Assembly: GCA_963630555.1 (NCBI GenBank)
Contig: CAVGND010000003.1
Span: 1 to 64,000, forward strand
DNA from: CAVALG01 sp963630555
GTDB taxonomy: Bacteria; Bacillota; Clostridia; Oscillospirales; Acutalibacteraceae
DNA length: 64,000 bases
Direction of reading: 5' to 3'
Within the stretch, counting starts at the first letter, position 1. Every line of letters begins with the position of its first letter. This document shows, in pieces, positions 1 through 6,457 of this stretch. The translations under genes and the position numbers were made by a program. The notes beneath the pieces were generated by a model. The model saw nothing but the letters and a program-made list of their open reading frames with translations. It searched no databases and was not told where the DNA came from.

Positions 1-158
1 CTGCCCTTGATTTCTGTTAATTTGCTTTTTACTTCTGTATAACTCTTTCCGTAAATTGAGGTGTATTTGGCTTCGCCGCCCGCTTTAGTGCCGTTTTTAT
101 AACGCCCCTCCCATCTGCCATCTTTCCTTTTTCTGATGTTTTCACCTTTTCTGGACAT
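1..158 (-). CDS. Tyrosine recombinase/integrase, N-terminal fragment
   Basis: Partial gene running off the left edge; only the first ~52 residues are present. It starts MSRKGENIRKRKDGRWEGRY and continues with GKSYTEVKSKL, the AP2-like/N-terminal arm-binding region typical of integrases from Tn916-like integrative elements and Clostridial prophages. The catalytic R-H-R-Y domain lies outside the window. The ATG at 158 is preceded by a strong GGAGG ribosome binding site (GGAGGTTATA), which fixes the start. An integrase reading outward from this point suggests that a mobile element, or its decayed end, lies around the left boundary. Family assignment is fairly secure from the N-terminus; element type cannot be told. 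Confidence 0.75.
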   Translation of the reverse strand, partial: MSRKGENIRKRKDGRWEGRYKNGTKAGGEAKYTSIYGKSYTEVKSKLTEIKG

Positions 159-253
159 ACTATAACCTCCGTTTTAATTTAGACCACTTTATTGACCACA
201 AAAAAGCACAAAACTTTCCTTTCGCAACAAGAATGTGACGAAAATCGACAGTT

Positions 254-271
254 TCACAAAATATTTTGTGA
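254..271. promoter_or_regulatory. 18-bp perfect palindrome, candidate operator
   Basis: TCACAAAATATTTTGTGA is a perfect inverted repeat between the leftward integrase and a rightward promoter at 290-318. This is the typical place for a repressor operator controlling integration or excision genes. The binding protein is unknown. Confidence 0.4.
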
Positions 272-289
272 CAAAATGTTGTGTTTTGA

Positions 290-318
290 TTGACTTTATT
301 CCTGTATTGTGATACACT
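290..318 (+). promoter_or_regulatory. Candidate sigma-A promoter
   Basis: TTGACT, 17-bp spacer, TACACT. It reads rightward from just beside the palindrome at 254-271, toward a five-codon ORF and a terminator-like hairpin. Confidence 0.4.
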
Positions 319-359
319 AATTATAAAATTTAATGTTAATATTTTAAATGGAGAACAAA

Positions 360-377
360 ATGTTCTACGCAAAATAA
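360..377 (+). other. Five-codon ORF (MFYAK) with strong RBS, possible leader
   Basis: A GGAGAACAAA ribosome binding site sits directly before ATG TTC TAC GCA AAA TAA, about 40 bp after a promoter and 20 bp before a terminator hairpin. This could be a leader peptide or the stub of an excisionase gene cut off by a rearrangement. The sequence does not decide between these. Confidence 0.25.
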
Positions 378-396
378 CAGCACTGCCATTCCTATT

Positions 397-430
397 AAAA
401 AAACCGACGGATATAGTTCCGTCGGGTTTT
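397..430 (+). terminator. Intrinsic terminator
   Basis: AAACCGACGGA and TCCGTCGGGTTT form a stem with a short TATAGT loop, flanked by A-rich and T-rich tracts, so it could work in either direction. Confidence 0.55.
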
Positions 431-723
431 AATTTTATATACGAAGTGCCGGAACACTGTCGTATTTCAAACGACAAGGCAAAGTGTAACGGGAAATTTT
501 CATTTGCAAGGCGCTATGCGGTTCGGCGCCCCTCGGCATAACAAAAAAGAGCGGGGCAATTACTGCTCATACATACAAAGAGGTGCAAAAGGCAAAAAAT
601 CGAGTGTCCCCATCCAACTCTCAGGTTGGTTAAGAACACTCGGTAGATTATTCTCCAAATTTTGTGTGACCACACTTTACTTTAATGGTATAATAGCCGG
701 AATTGTATCAGAGCAGGTGAGCC

Positions 724-750
724 GCAAAACGGCTTACACGCCGTTTTTGC
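724..750. terminator. Terminator-like hairpin
   Basis: GCAAAACGGC, loop TTACAC, GCCGTTTTTGC. It lies in an otherwise gene-free part of the accessory arm (430-900), where I see no convincing gene. Confidence 0.3.
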
Positions 751-786
751 ATTTCAGTGGAAATAGCCTGGCATGTCAAGGGCGGC

Positions 787-878
787 TGATTTCGAGAAAT
801 ATATGCTTCCCCGGTTCAAGTCCTTTTAGCCGAATATTTTATGGGTTTTGTGCCCTGAAATTATCTTTTGAAAATTGC
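787..878 (+). repeat. ~91-bp direct repeat, copy A
   Basis: About 92 bp matching 3446-3536 with roughly ten differences and one small indel. Shared landmarks are GAGAAATATA, CCCCGGTTCAA, CCTTTTAGCC, AATATTTTATGGGTTTTGTG and TATCTTTT. The middle (GGTTCAAGTCCTTTTAGC) resembles the 3' end of the tRNA-Arg at 3606-3682, so this may be a worn attachment-site-type repeat. Confidence 0.7.
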
Positions 879-900
879 AAGTAGTAACTATCAAGTAAAA

Positions 901-1002
901 GTTGGCAAAAACATTCGGAATATTCGCAAAGCAGCAAAGAAATCGCAGGAAGCTTTTGCAGAAGAATTCATCTCTTTATGCAATGAATGCGATTGGAGTT
1001 AA
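901..1002 (+). pseudogene. Remnant of XRE-family repressor
   Basis: The frame reads VGKNIRNIRKAAKKSQEAFA, which matches the first helix-turn-helix helices of XRE/Cro-type regulators. There is no start codon in frame, and after 34 codons it stops before the second half of the domain. It adjoins a transposase remnant, which suggests disruption by an insertion sequence followed by deletion. The match is short, so the family call is tentative. Confidence 0.4.
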
Positions 1003-1019
1003 TTCATTTATCGGATGTT

Positions 1020-1241
1020 GCAGAAGATGCTGTTACCGAACAGTATGCAAGGTCTTTAGTCACCAAAAAAGGTGCATTTCCGGATGAAAACGCATTGCTC
1101 AAATTGCTCTATTTACGCATAACCGAGCTTTACAAAAAATGGAACGACAGCAAGGTTCCAAATTGGGCAATGGTCAGAAATCAACTTTCAACAAACGAAA
1201 AAATCAGTGCCCGTATCGAAAAATACGAGCACACGATTTGA
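1020..1241 (+). pseudogene. IS256-family transposase, C-terminal remnant
   Basis: The reading frame ends in a segment matching the C-terminus of IS256/mutator transposases: TKKGAFPDENALLKLLYLRI followed by ELYKKW and PNWAMVRNQL. The catalytic DDE domain is absent, so it is inactive. The nearest in-frame ATG (987) lies within the neighbouring XRE remnant, which indicates a deletion junction around 1000-1040. I saw no intact terminal inverted repeat. Confidence 0.6.
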
Positions 1242-1375
1242 GCCGTTTATGCAGGGGTATTTCGTTTCGCTCCACTTCATATACCCGCATAATCTTGAAT
1301 TTATAACTCTTTAAAAAACTCACACACTTTTATTGACAAAGCCTACATTTTTTCCTGCATTCAATGATATGTTTT

Positions 1376-1687
1376 TTAATTTTCATCATCATATTTAAGT
1401 GCAAAAATCATAATAATATAAATAATATCAAATATCCAACCTATAAACAGAAAGTTTGAAATGATCAATACACCTCTTATGATCCACGGGTTCATGTTCC
1501 ATTTTTTCCCCAATCCTGCACATACGCCGGATAAAACTTTGCCGTCTTTTGTTTTGAAAAACCCCGAGGTTTTTGTTGCGGTGCTTGGAGCGGCAGTCGC
1601 CGTCGCACTGCTCCCTGTCGGTTCACCGCATTGCTTGCAGAACTTTACCCCTTCTTGATTTTCAAATCCACATTTTTGACAATACAT
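1376..1687 (-). CDS. Zinc-ribbon PspC-domain membrane protein
   Basis: A 103-residue protein. It begins MYCQKCGFENQEGVKFCKQC, a double-CxxC zinc ribbon, followed by a Ser/Thr/Ala-rich linker. A PspC-type domain follows (DGKVLSGVCAGLGKKW, then NPWIIRGV) and ends in a hydrophobic segment, consistent with a small inner-membrane stress protein. PspC domains serve envelope-stress regulation in proteobacteria; in Firmicutes their role is poorly known. The start at 1687 is chosen because GGGAGG lies just upstream; a start 15 bp earlier would overlap that ribosome binding site. It lies 21 bp downstream of the M48 peptidase gene and is probably co-transcribed with it. Both end in or carry zinc ribbons. 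Confidence 0.75.
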   Translation of the reverse strand: MYCQKCGFENQEGVKFCKQCGEPTGSSATATAAPSTATKTSGFFKTKDGKVLSGVCAGLGKKWNMNPWIIRGVLIISNFLFIGWIFDIIYIIMIFALKYDDEN

Positions 1688-1708
1688 CTTTTTTCCTCCC
1701 ATAAAATA

Positions 1709-2593
1709 TTAATAAATTTGATGGCCGCAATTGGTGCAAAAATTAGAGTCGCCCTCAATATTCGCACCGCAAAACGGGCATTTGTCATAGGTTTTATTCG
1801 GTATGCCGTTTTTAATTAAGTTGTCAAATTCATCAGTGCAGCACCACTTTTTTATTTCACCGGCTCTGTCTGTAGAAAACGGGTGATCTGTTTCAAGCAA
1901 CTGCCAATACATTAAGAACTTATTCCAATCGGAACTCTCATGGTATTCCTTGAATTCGTCCGCCTGTTTTAAAAATTCATGTTCGCTTAATTGATCATTA
2001 TACTTTGTTAAGCCGGAACTCAGTTCGACCATAGTCCTGACAACACTGCCAGCGCCGCCCATAACATATCCGGAAATTCTGTCGGCAGAGTATTCCGAGC
2101 ATCTGTCCCAATACAAAAGCGCATACTTTAACGCAAAATTTAAAAAGGGTATAGGGAAAAGGCTTCCACCTATTCCTAGGAAGAAATGGCACATACTTTT
2201 ATACAAAGTATGATGACACGCAATATGTCCGCACTCATGTGCAATAACCGCTTTTATCACATTCTCGGAACAGTGATTTATAAGCCCCGAGTGCAGCGTA
2301 ATAAACGGCGTTTTATCACCGAATGTATAGGCATTAATAGTGGGGTTCTGTTCCAGATACAATTCGGGAACCGGTATTTCTAATTTTTCGCAAATCGGCG
2401 GCAAAAAGCCGTAGATTTCGGGCAACTGGTTTTCTGATAACTTGATTTTTTGAGAGAGATTCCCTATTTTATAATTTCTTTCGGCAAATATCTCGTTGAA
2501 TTTTTTTGTAAGCATGGGTAAACCGGGGATTTTTTCAAGAGTGTTCAAGGCCGATGCGTCATTCGGGTGAATAAACGAACTGTAATCCAGCAT
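1709..2593 (-). CDS. M48-family zinc metallopeptidase with C-terminal zinc ribbon
   Basis: A 294-residue protein. The catalytic motif HECGH is at about residues 119-123 (within VIAHECGHIACHH), preceded by the M48 hallmark NAYTFG near residue 87. A hydrophobic stretch after the motif (about 133-160) may be membrane-associated. The C-terminus carries CPFCGAN and CTNCGHQ, a zinc ribbon like that of the next gene. M48 enzymes (HtpX and Ste24-type) usually degrade or process membrane proteins; the substrate here is unknown. It is transcribed away from the XRE regulator at 2729, sharing a control region with a perfect A/T-rich inverted repeat, so that regulator may control it. Confidence 0.75.
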   Translation of the reverse strand: MLDYSSFIHPNDASALNTLEKIPGLPMLTKKFNEIFAERNYKIGNLSQKIKLSENQLPEIYGFLPPICEKLEIPVPELYLEQNPTINAYTFGDKTPFITLHSGLINHCSENVIKAVIAHECGHIACHHTLYKSMCHFFLGIGGSLFPIPFLNFALKYALLYWDRCSEYSADRISGYVMGGAGSVVRTMVELSSGLTKYNDQLSEHEFLKQADEFKEYHESSDWNKFLMYWQLLETDHPFSTDRAGEIKKWCCTDEFDNLIKNGIPNKTYDKCPFCGANIEGDSNFCTNCGHQIY

Positions 2594-2624
2594 ATAAGTT
2601 CCTTTCTGCCGATTATGGCAAGAG

Positions 2625-2645
2625 TAATTATTATAGTAATAATTA
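2625..2645. promoter_or_regulatory. Inverted repeat in divergent control region
   Basis: TAATTATTA, spacer TAG, TAATAATTA: perfect 9-bp arms between the M48 gene and the XRE regulator. Candidate operator for that regulator. Confidence 0.4.
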
Positions 2646-2659
2646 TACTACTTTAATTA

Positions 2660-2688
2660 TTAACTGCCAATACTTTTTCGTATATAAT
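2660..2688 (+). promoter_or_regulatory. Promoter of the XRE regulator
   Basis: TTAACT, 17-bp spacer, TATAAT, about 40 bp before the gene. Just 15 bp beyond the candidate operator at 2625-2645. Confidence 0.5.
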
Positions 2689-2728
2689 TTACGAAAGTGT
2701 ATTACAAAGTTATTGGAGAATGGAAAAT

Positions 2729-3031
2729 ATGAATGCGTTAGATAGAATTTTGGAATTACGATTAGAGCGTAATTGGAGCGAATATCGCCTTTCGGAAGAA
2801 TCGGGAATATCTCAAACCACTATTTCATCATGGTACAGAAAAAACATCTGCCCGACAGTTTCATCGCTTGAGAAAATATGCAATGCATATCACATTACGC
2901 TTTCCCAATTTTTTAACTACAACAATGACTTTAAGGGATTGACAGAGCAACAATCTAAAATGGTATGCTGTTTCAACAAATTGACCGATGATCAACAAAA
3001 CAGTTTGTTGAAGTTTTTGTCAACTTTATAA
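2729..3031 (+). CDS. XRE-family helix-turn-helix regulator
   Basis: A 100-residue DNA-binding protein. The N-terminal half has the classic HTH pattern: LRLERNWSEYRLSEESGISQ, then TTISSWYRKN and PTVSSLEKICNAYHITLSQF, ending in the FF motif common to these regulators. The C-terminal third (LTEQQSKMVCCFNKLTDDQQ) resembles the tail of similar Clostridial regulators. The start at 2729 is preferred over 2720, since GGAG at 2715 is 10 bp from the second ATG but abuts the first. It is divergent from the M48 peptidase gene and likely regulates itself and that gene. Confidence 0.75.
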   Translation: MNALDRILELRLERNWSEYRLSEESGISQTTISSWYRKNICPTVSSLEKICNAYHITLSQFFNYNNDFKGLTEQQSKMVCCFNKLTDDQQNSLLKFLSTL

Positions 3032-3214
3032 TACTCTTCGCATAAACTGATTTGTTTGAAAATTCAAACAACTGCTTGGCGAACAAAAATTGTGAAAAGT
3101 ATGATTTGTCTGTTGCTCATAATACCGGTTTTAGCCGAACGGTTAATACCCAAAGTAAATGCAACAGTGGAATTTGAAGATACATTTACTCTGAGAAGGG
3201 AAATGCGGCAGCGT

Positions 3215-3256
3215 TTAGTCTTCCTGATTTTCGATTGCAATTACTTTACAGTTCAC
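3215..3256 (-). pseudogene. Possible ParA-type N-terminal stub
   Basis: A perfect ribosome binding site (AAGGAGG) precedes a GTG and the 13 codons VNCKVIAIENQED, which resembles the start of ParA/Soj ATPases (usually CKVIAIxNQKGGVGKT). The P-loop is missing and a stop follows directly. Such genes are common in integrative elements, so this fits a decayed element. The match is only 10-11 residues long. No other gene was seen in 3032-3605. Confidence 0.3.
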
Positions 3257-3445
3257 TTTGTAACCTCCTTGTGTTCTTTTTTGTCGATATTAATTCGACT
3301 ATGTGTTCGTCCGCAAGGAGGAAAACAGGCATAAAAAAGACCGCAAAATCTTTATATGTAATAAAGAAATTACGATCTGTATATATAACTTCAGTTTGAG
3401 TTCCTGCGGTGGGCAGCAATAAATTCTCACATAAAAAACGAGGTC

Positions 3446-3536
3446 TGATTTTGAGAAATATACGCCTCCCCGGTTCAAATCCTTTTAGCCAAATATTTTA
3501 TGGGTTTTGTGCCTTAAAAATATCTTTTAAAATTGC
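3446..3536 (+). repeat. ~91-bp direct repeat, copy B
   Basis: Second copy of the repeat at 787-878, same orientation, ending 70 bp from the 3' end of the tRNA-Arg gene. The two copies are 2.6 kb apart and enclose the PspC, M48 and XRE genes and the transposase remnant. Confidence 0.7.
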
Positions 3537-3549
3537 CCTAAAACAGCGA

Positions 3550-3575
3550 AAAACCCTTGATTTCTCAAGGGTTTT
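3550..3575 (-). terminator. Terminator after tRNA-Arg
   Basis: AAAACCCTTGA and TCAAGGGTTTT form a perfect 11-bp stem with a TTTC loop, 30 bp downstream of the leftward tRNA-Arg. Confidence 0.6.
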
Positions 3576-3605
3576 GGGCTTTTGTGCTTTATAGTCGCAC
3601 AGGTC

Positions 3606-3682
3606 TGGCGCGCTGAAAGGGACTCGAACCCCCGACCTTCTGATTCGTAGTCAGACACTCTATCCAGCTGAGCTATCAGCGC
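3606..3682 (-). tRNA. tRNA-Arg (ACG)
   Basis: Complete cloverleaf with acceptor arms GCGCTGA and TCAGCGC, anticodon loop CTACGAA (anticodon ACG), T-loop GGTTCGAGTCC, discriminator G and encoded CCA. The ACG anticodon would be edited to ICG by TadA. Confidence 0.95.
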
Positions 3683-3709
3683 ATAACGGCTTTTCCAAAC
3701 CGCCATATT

Positions 3710-3738
3710 ATAATATCACAACGTCCTGCAAAAATCAA
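3710..3738 (-). promoter_or_regulatory. Promoter of tRNA-Arg
   Basis: Reading leftward: TTGATT, 17-bp spacer, TATTAT, about 28 bp before the tRNA. Confidence 0.5.
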
Positions 3739-3776
3739 GACCTATTTTTTATTTTTTTAATTTCGGGGCGGGGAGT

Positions 3777-3821
3777 GAATTCCCGAAGTAAATTCCACAG
3801 CGGAATTTACTTCGGGAATTC
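3777..3821. repeat. 45-bp near-perfect palindrome
   Basis: GAATTCCCGAAGTAAATTCC, a 5-base spacer ACAGC, and its exact 20-base reverse complement. It lies between two divergent tRNA promoters and belongs to no gene. It could be a mobile miniature-repeat remnant or a strong bidirectional terminator, though no T-run follows on either side. Confidence 0.7.
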
Positions 3822-3872
3822 GCTTTCGCTATAAAACCAGCCGACAAAACATCTGCCAATGTAAAAAATGTA

Positions 3873-3901
3873 TTGACACAATTCTGTTTATACTTTATAA
3901 T
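3873..3901 (+). promoter_or_regulatory. Consensus promoter for the tRNA-Thr remnant and tRNA-Gly
   Basis: TTGACA, 17-bp spacer, TATAAT: a perfect sigma-A consensus. It reads into the decayed tRNA-Thr and then tRNA-Gly(CCC). Confidence 0.65.
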
Positions 3902-3991
3902 ATTTTTTAGTTTTATAAAAGTATGCGAAAAACATACCAAAAACAGAAACATGCAAAAAGTATGCGATTAGTTTTTGTGAAAGTTTGAGAA

Positions 3992-4073
3992 ACCGCATAA
4001 ATAGGTTTGCAGTTGTCAAAGCACTCCTTGGTAAGGACGATATTACCGGCTCGAATCCGGTTATCGGTTCCCA
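3992..4073 (+). pseudogene. Decayed tRNA-Thr (GGT)
   Basis: GCACTCCTTGGTAAGGA followed by a perfect T-arm (ACCGG, CTCGAAT, CCGGT) and TATCGGTTCCC matches a threonine tRNA with anticodon GGT. The anticodon stem has only three pairs, the acceptor stem pairs only at its end, there are extra bases before the D-arm, and the terminal CCA has become CCC. It keeps a consensus promoter and is followed by a working tRNA-Gly in the same direction. Confidence 0.5.
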
Positions 4074-4125
4074 AAATCCCGAATACATCGGTGTTCGTGA
4101 TTTTTCATTTAATTGATTTTGCTTT

Positions 4126-4199
4126 GCAGGCATAGTTCATCGGTAGAATGTCAGCTTCCCAAGCTGAAAAGGCGGGTTCGACTCCCGTTGCCTGCTCCA
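4126..4199 (+). tRNA. tRNA-Gly (CCC)
   Basis: Acceptor GCAGGCA and TGCCTGC, anticodon loop TTCCCAA (CCC), T-loop GGTTCGACTCC, encoded CCA. Confidence 0.93.
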
Positions 4200-4203
4200 T
4201 AAA

Positions 4204-4230
4204 AAAGTCACCTGCATTGCGGGTGACTTT
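4204..4230 (+). terminator. Terminator after tRNA-Gly
   Basis: AAAGTCACC and GGTGACTTT form a 9-bp stem immediately after the tRNA. Confidence 0.65.
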
Positions 4231-4271
4231 AAATTACCGAACCCACCTGAAACGGCGGGTTTGTCAGTGAT

Positions 4272-4301
4272 AAGAGAGCATTGCGGCAGCAATGCTCTCT
4301 T
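4272..4301 (-). terminator. Terminator after bioY
   Basis: AAGAGAGCATTGC and GCAATGCTCTCTT form a 13-bp stem with a four-base loop, just beyond the leftward bioY gene. Confidence 0.6.
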
Positions 4302-4309
4302 ATTGATAT

Positions 4310-4837
4310 TTATTTAAAAAATTTTGCCGTTTCGGGGCGCAATTTGATTGAAATTATATGTGCCGCAATAACAAGCAGCGCGTCTTTAAATAAATACGGC
4401 AGGCTCACCAAAGCGAACGAGCGCCAAATGCCTGCGGTGGAATATGCCGCGTACCACACTGCGCCGAAAATATGGCAAAGCAGCAGCCCTGCGGCAGCAA
4501 GCAAAACCGTTATTGCCGGCTTGCGGCCGACTGATAAAGCGCAAAAAAGGCTTAGAAACAAAAATCCGTAAATAAAGCCTGCTGTTGGGCCGGTCAGTGC
4601 CGCAATTCCTCCGCCGCCCGAAAAAACAGGGACGCCGAACGCACCGATAATTATGTACACAGCCGTGCTCAACAGTGCATATACAGGCGGCAGGCAACAG
4701 CCGCACAGCGCAACCGCAAAGATTTGCAGCGTCAGCGGAACGCCGGAAGGCATTTGTATGCGGAACATTGAAATAACCGCCGTTGCCGCAGTGAACACTG
4801 CCGTTACGGTTATGCATTTAATATTCGTCTTTTTCAT
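4310..4837 (-). CDS. bioY: Biotin transporter substrate-binding subunit BioY
   Basis: A 175-residue membrane protein with about six hydrophobic segments. It carries the BioY signatures MPSGVPLTLQIFAVALCG near the N-terminus and YIIIGAFGVPVFSGGGGIAA, then GPTAGFIYGF in the middle. BioY is the S component that binds biotin and works with the ECF ATPases EcfA/A' and EcfT. None of those is in this window, so it probably uses the shared energy-coupling module encoded elsewhere. The ATG at 4837 is chosen over a GTG nine bases earlier because AAAAGG is then properly spaced. No biotin synthesis gene or clear BirA operator was seen nearby. Confidence 0.9.
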   Translation of the reverse strand: MKKTNIKCITVTAVFTAATAVISMFRIQMPSGVPLTLQIFAVALCGCCLPPVYALLSTAVYIIIGAFGVPVFSGGGGIAALTGPTAGFIYGFLFLSLFCALSVGRKPAITVLLAAAGLLLCHIFGAVWYAAYSTAGIWRSFALVSLPYLFKDALLVIAAHIISIKLRPETAKFFK

Positions 4838-4898
4838 GCTTTTCACCCTTTTCGAGAATTACTTGGCGCGCCCCGACCTGATTCTGCATTGCGGCGGC

Positions 4899-5399
4899 TT
4901 AAACGCTTTCGGATATTATTTTAAGATAAAAGCGGTTCATTGTGCTGTGAAGTGCGGTTTTCGGTTTACAAATCTTATGAAATCCGAATTTTTCGTAAAG
5001 CCCGATTGCGGATTCAAGATTCGAGTGTGTTTCAAGATACAAACGGCTGTAACCGGCGATTACGGCAAATTCTTCAGCGGTCTGCATAAGTCTTTTGCCA
5101 AGCCCTTTGCCTTTTGCCGCGTCCGAAAGATATAATTTTTGAATTTCCGCACAGTTATTAAAACCGTCAAACTCGGCAACGCCTACGCCGCCGATAACGG
5201 CGCCGTTGTTATCCGTAACAATAAAATACTTTCTTTTATCCGGATTTGCGTTGTAATAAACGCTGAGCGAATCAAGTTCCGCGTCAAAATACGCCGTTCC
5301 CGGAATGTCAAGACGGAAGCGTTTCAGATTATCCCTGATGATCTTTGCAATTTTCGGGTCGTCTTCCGACCTTATCGGTCTTATCGTATAATCGTTCAC
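4899..5399 (-). CDS. GNAT-family N-acetyltransferase
   Basis: About 166 residues with the GNAT fold: N-terminal YTIRPIRSEDDPKIAKIIRD, the core beta strands (YFIVTDNNGAVIGGVGV), and the acetyl-CoA motif LSDAAKGKGLGKRLMQTAEE (the Q/RxxGxG/A loop). The terminal NLESAIGLYEKFGFHKI is the usual motif B. The acceptor cannot be told. The GTG start at 5399 is preferred because TAGGAG lies 8 bases upstream. It is the second gene after the DUF554 membrane protein, with an 11-bp gap. Confidence 0.8.
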   Translation of the reverse strand: MNDYTIRPIRSEDDPKIAKIIRDNLKRFRLDIPGTAYFDAELDSLSVYYNANPDKRKYFIVTDNNGAVIGGVGVAEFDGFNNCAEIQKLYLSDAAKGKGLGKRLMQTAEEFAVIAGYSRLYLETHSNLESAIGLYEKFGFHKICKPKTALHSTMNRFYLKIISESV

Positions 5400-5410
5400 C
5401 TTTTTATCTC

Positions 5411-6136
5411 CTAAAAATTCCACGGCAGATATGCAGCCGCTATTGCCAAAAGAATTGACGGAAGCATATTTGCAACATTGAGTTTCTTACCCCATACAAG
5501 GTTCACGCCGATACAGAAAATCAAAACCGAACCTACCAGCGACAGATAGGCTATTGCAGTCTGCGTCAATACGGGTGAAACAAGCCTTGCAAGCAGTGTA
5601 ATACAACCCTCAAAAACAAAGACGGGAATTGCCGAAAAAATCGCACCTTTACCCATAGAGGACACCATTATTGCAACGATAATGCAGTCAAGAACGGACT
5701 TTACGGCAAGTGTTGAATAATCTCCGAGCAACCCATCCTTTATTGCGCCGACAATAGCCATTGCACCCACCGAAACGGTAAGCGACGCCGTTATAAAAGC
5801 ATTTACAAAATTTGCGTCCCCGCTGTTTCCGCTCCTGTTTTTTAGCCACTGCCCGAAATCTTCAAAGCCTTTTTCTATTCCAAGAAGTTCGCCGATAATT
5901 GTCCCGAGAGCCAAGCACAGTACCACAAGCATTGATTTGCTGCTGCTTATTTGAGAATCTTTAATCTTAAGCATTCCCTCCATTGCACCTGCAATTGCTA
6001 TAAAAATAACGCTGATTCCGCAGGATTTGCTGAGGGATTTACGCTGTTCCTCCCCGAACAGTCTTCCTGCAAAAAGACCCACAATTCCACCGACCACTAT
6101 AACGGCGCTGTTTATTATTGTCCCTAAGCCTATCAT
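5411..6136 (-). CDS. DUF554-family membrane protein
   Basis: A 241-residue integral membrane protein with about seven hydrophobic helices. It begins MIGLGTIINSAVIVVGGIVG, continues GLFAGRLF, and has the family landmarks LGTIIGELLGIEKG and FITASLTVSVGAMAIVGAI. DUF554 proteins (YdfK/YqgA type) are widespread in Firmicutes and proteobacteria and are presumed transporters of unknown substrate. The start at 6136 is set by AAGGAG upstream; the 12 codons before it are open but lack a ribosome binding site. It heads a two-gene unit with the acetyltransferase. Confidence 0.85.
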   Translation of the reverse strand: MIGLGTIINSAVIVVGGIVGLFAGRLFGEEQRKSLSKSCGISVIFIAIAGAMEGMLKIKDSQISSSKSMLVVLCLALGTIIGELLGIEKGFEDFGQWLKNRSGNSGDANFVNAFITASLTVSVGAMAIVGAIKDGLLGDYSTLAVKSVLDCIIVAIMVSSMGKGAIFSAIPVFVFEGCITLLARLVSPVLTQTAIAYLSLVGSVLIFCIGVNLVWGKKLNVANMLPSILLAIAAAYLPWNF

Positions 6137-6214
6137 TCCGACATTCTCCTTATATATGTCGGGCGGGCACATACGGTTAGGCCGTACTCCGCCCGCCGCA
6201 AGGCAAATTTATTG

Positions 6215-6243
6215 AAAAAACCACTTCCAAGGAAGTGGTTTTT
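6215..6243 (-). terminator. Terminator after tRNA-Ser
   Basis: AAAACCACTTCC, AA, GGAAGTGGTTTT: a 12-bp stem directly at the 3' end of the leftward tRNA-Ser(GCT), with A and T tracts on both sides. Confidence 0.8.
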
Positions 6244-6337
6244 TGGCGGAGAAGGAGGGACTCGAACCCTCGCGCCGGGGATTAGCCGACCTACGCCCTT
6301 AGCAGGGGCGCCTCGTCACCAACTTGAGTACTTCTCC
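6244..6337 (-). tRNA. tRNA-Ser (GCT)
   Basis: Long-variable-arm serine tRNA: acceptor GGAGAAG and CTTCTCC, anticodon loop CTGCTAA (GCT), extended variable arm, T-loop GGTTCGAGTCC, encoded CCA. Confidence 0.95.
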
Positions 6338-6387
6338 GTATGACTTGTTTAATTATATTCAATTGTTGTCGCTTCGGGTTTAACGTA

Positions 6388-6457
6388 CTCGCGCCGGGGA
6401 TTAGCCGACCTACGCCGCAAAGCACAGGCGCCTCGTCACCAACTTGAGTACTTCTCC
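6388..6457 (-). pseudogene. Truncated duplicate of tRNA-Ser (GCT)
   Basis: Repeats the 5' three quarters of the neighbouring tRNA-Ser(GCT), with identical acceptor 5' strand, D-arm and variable arm plus matching 5' flank. It lacks the T-arm, acceptor 3' strand and CCA. The anticodon arm is altered, reading GCCTGTGCTTTGCGGC. It is a partial tandem duplication, not a working tRNA. Confidence 0.8.

Noticed and set aside
504..884. 126-codon plus-strand frame
   Set aside because: It spans hairpins and the direct repeat copy A, has no RBS, and shows no recognisable domain.
3056..3334. Plus-strand frame of 92 codons
   Set aside because: No start with a ribosome binding site and no family resemblance; it is antisense to the ParA-like stub.
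3888..4133. 81-codon minus-strand frame over the tRNA-Thr remnant and tRNA-Gly
   Set aside because: It is antisense to the tRNA region and the motif GFEPVISSLPR is the familiar artefact of translating tRNA DNA.
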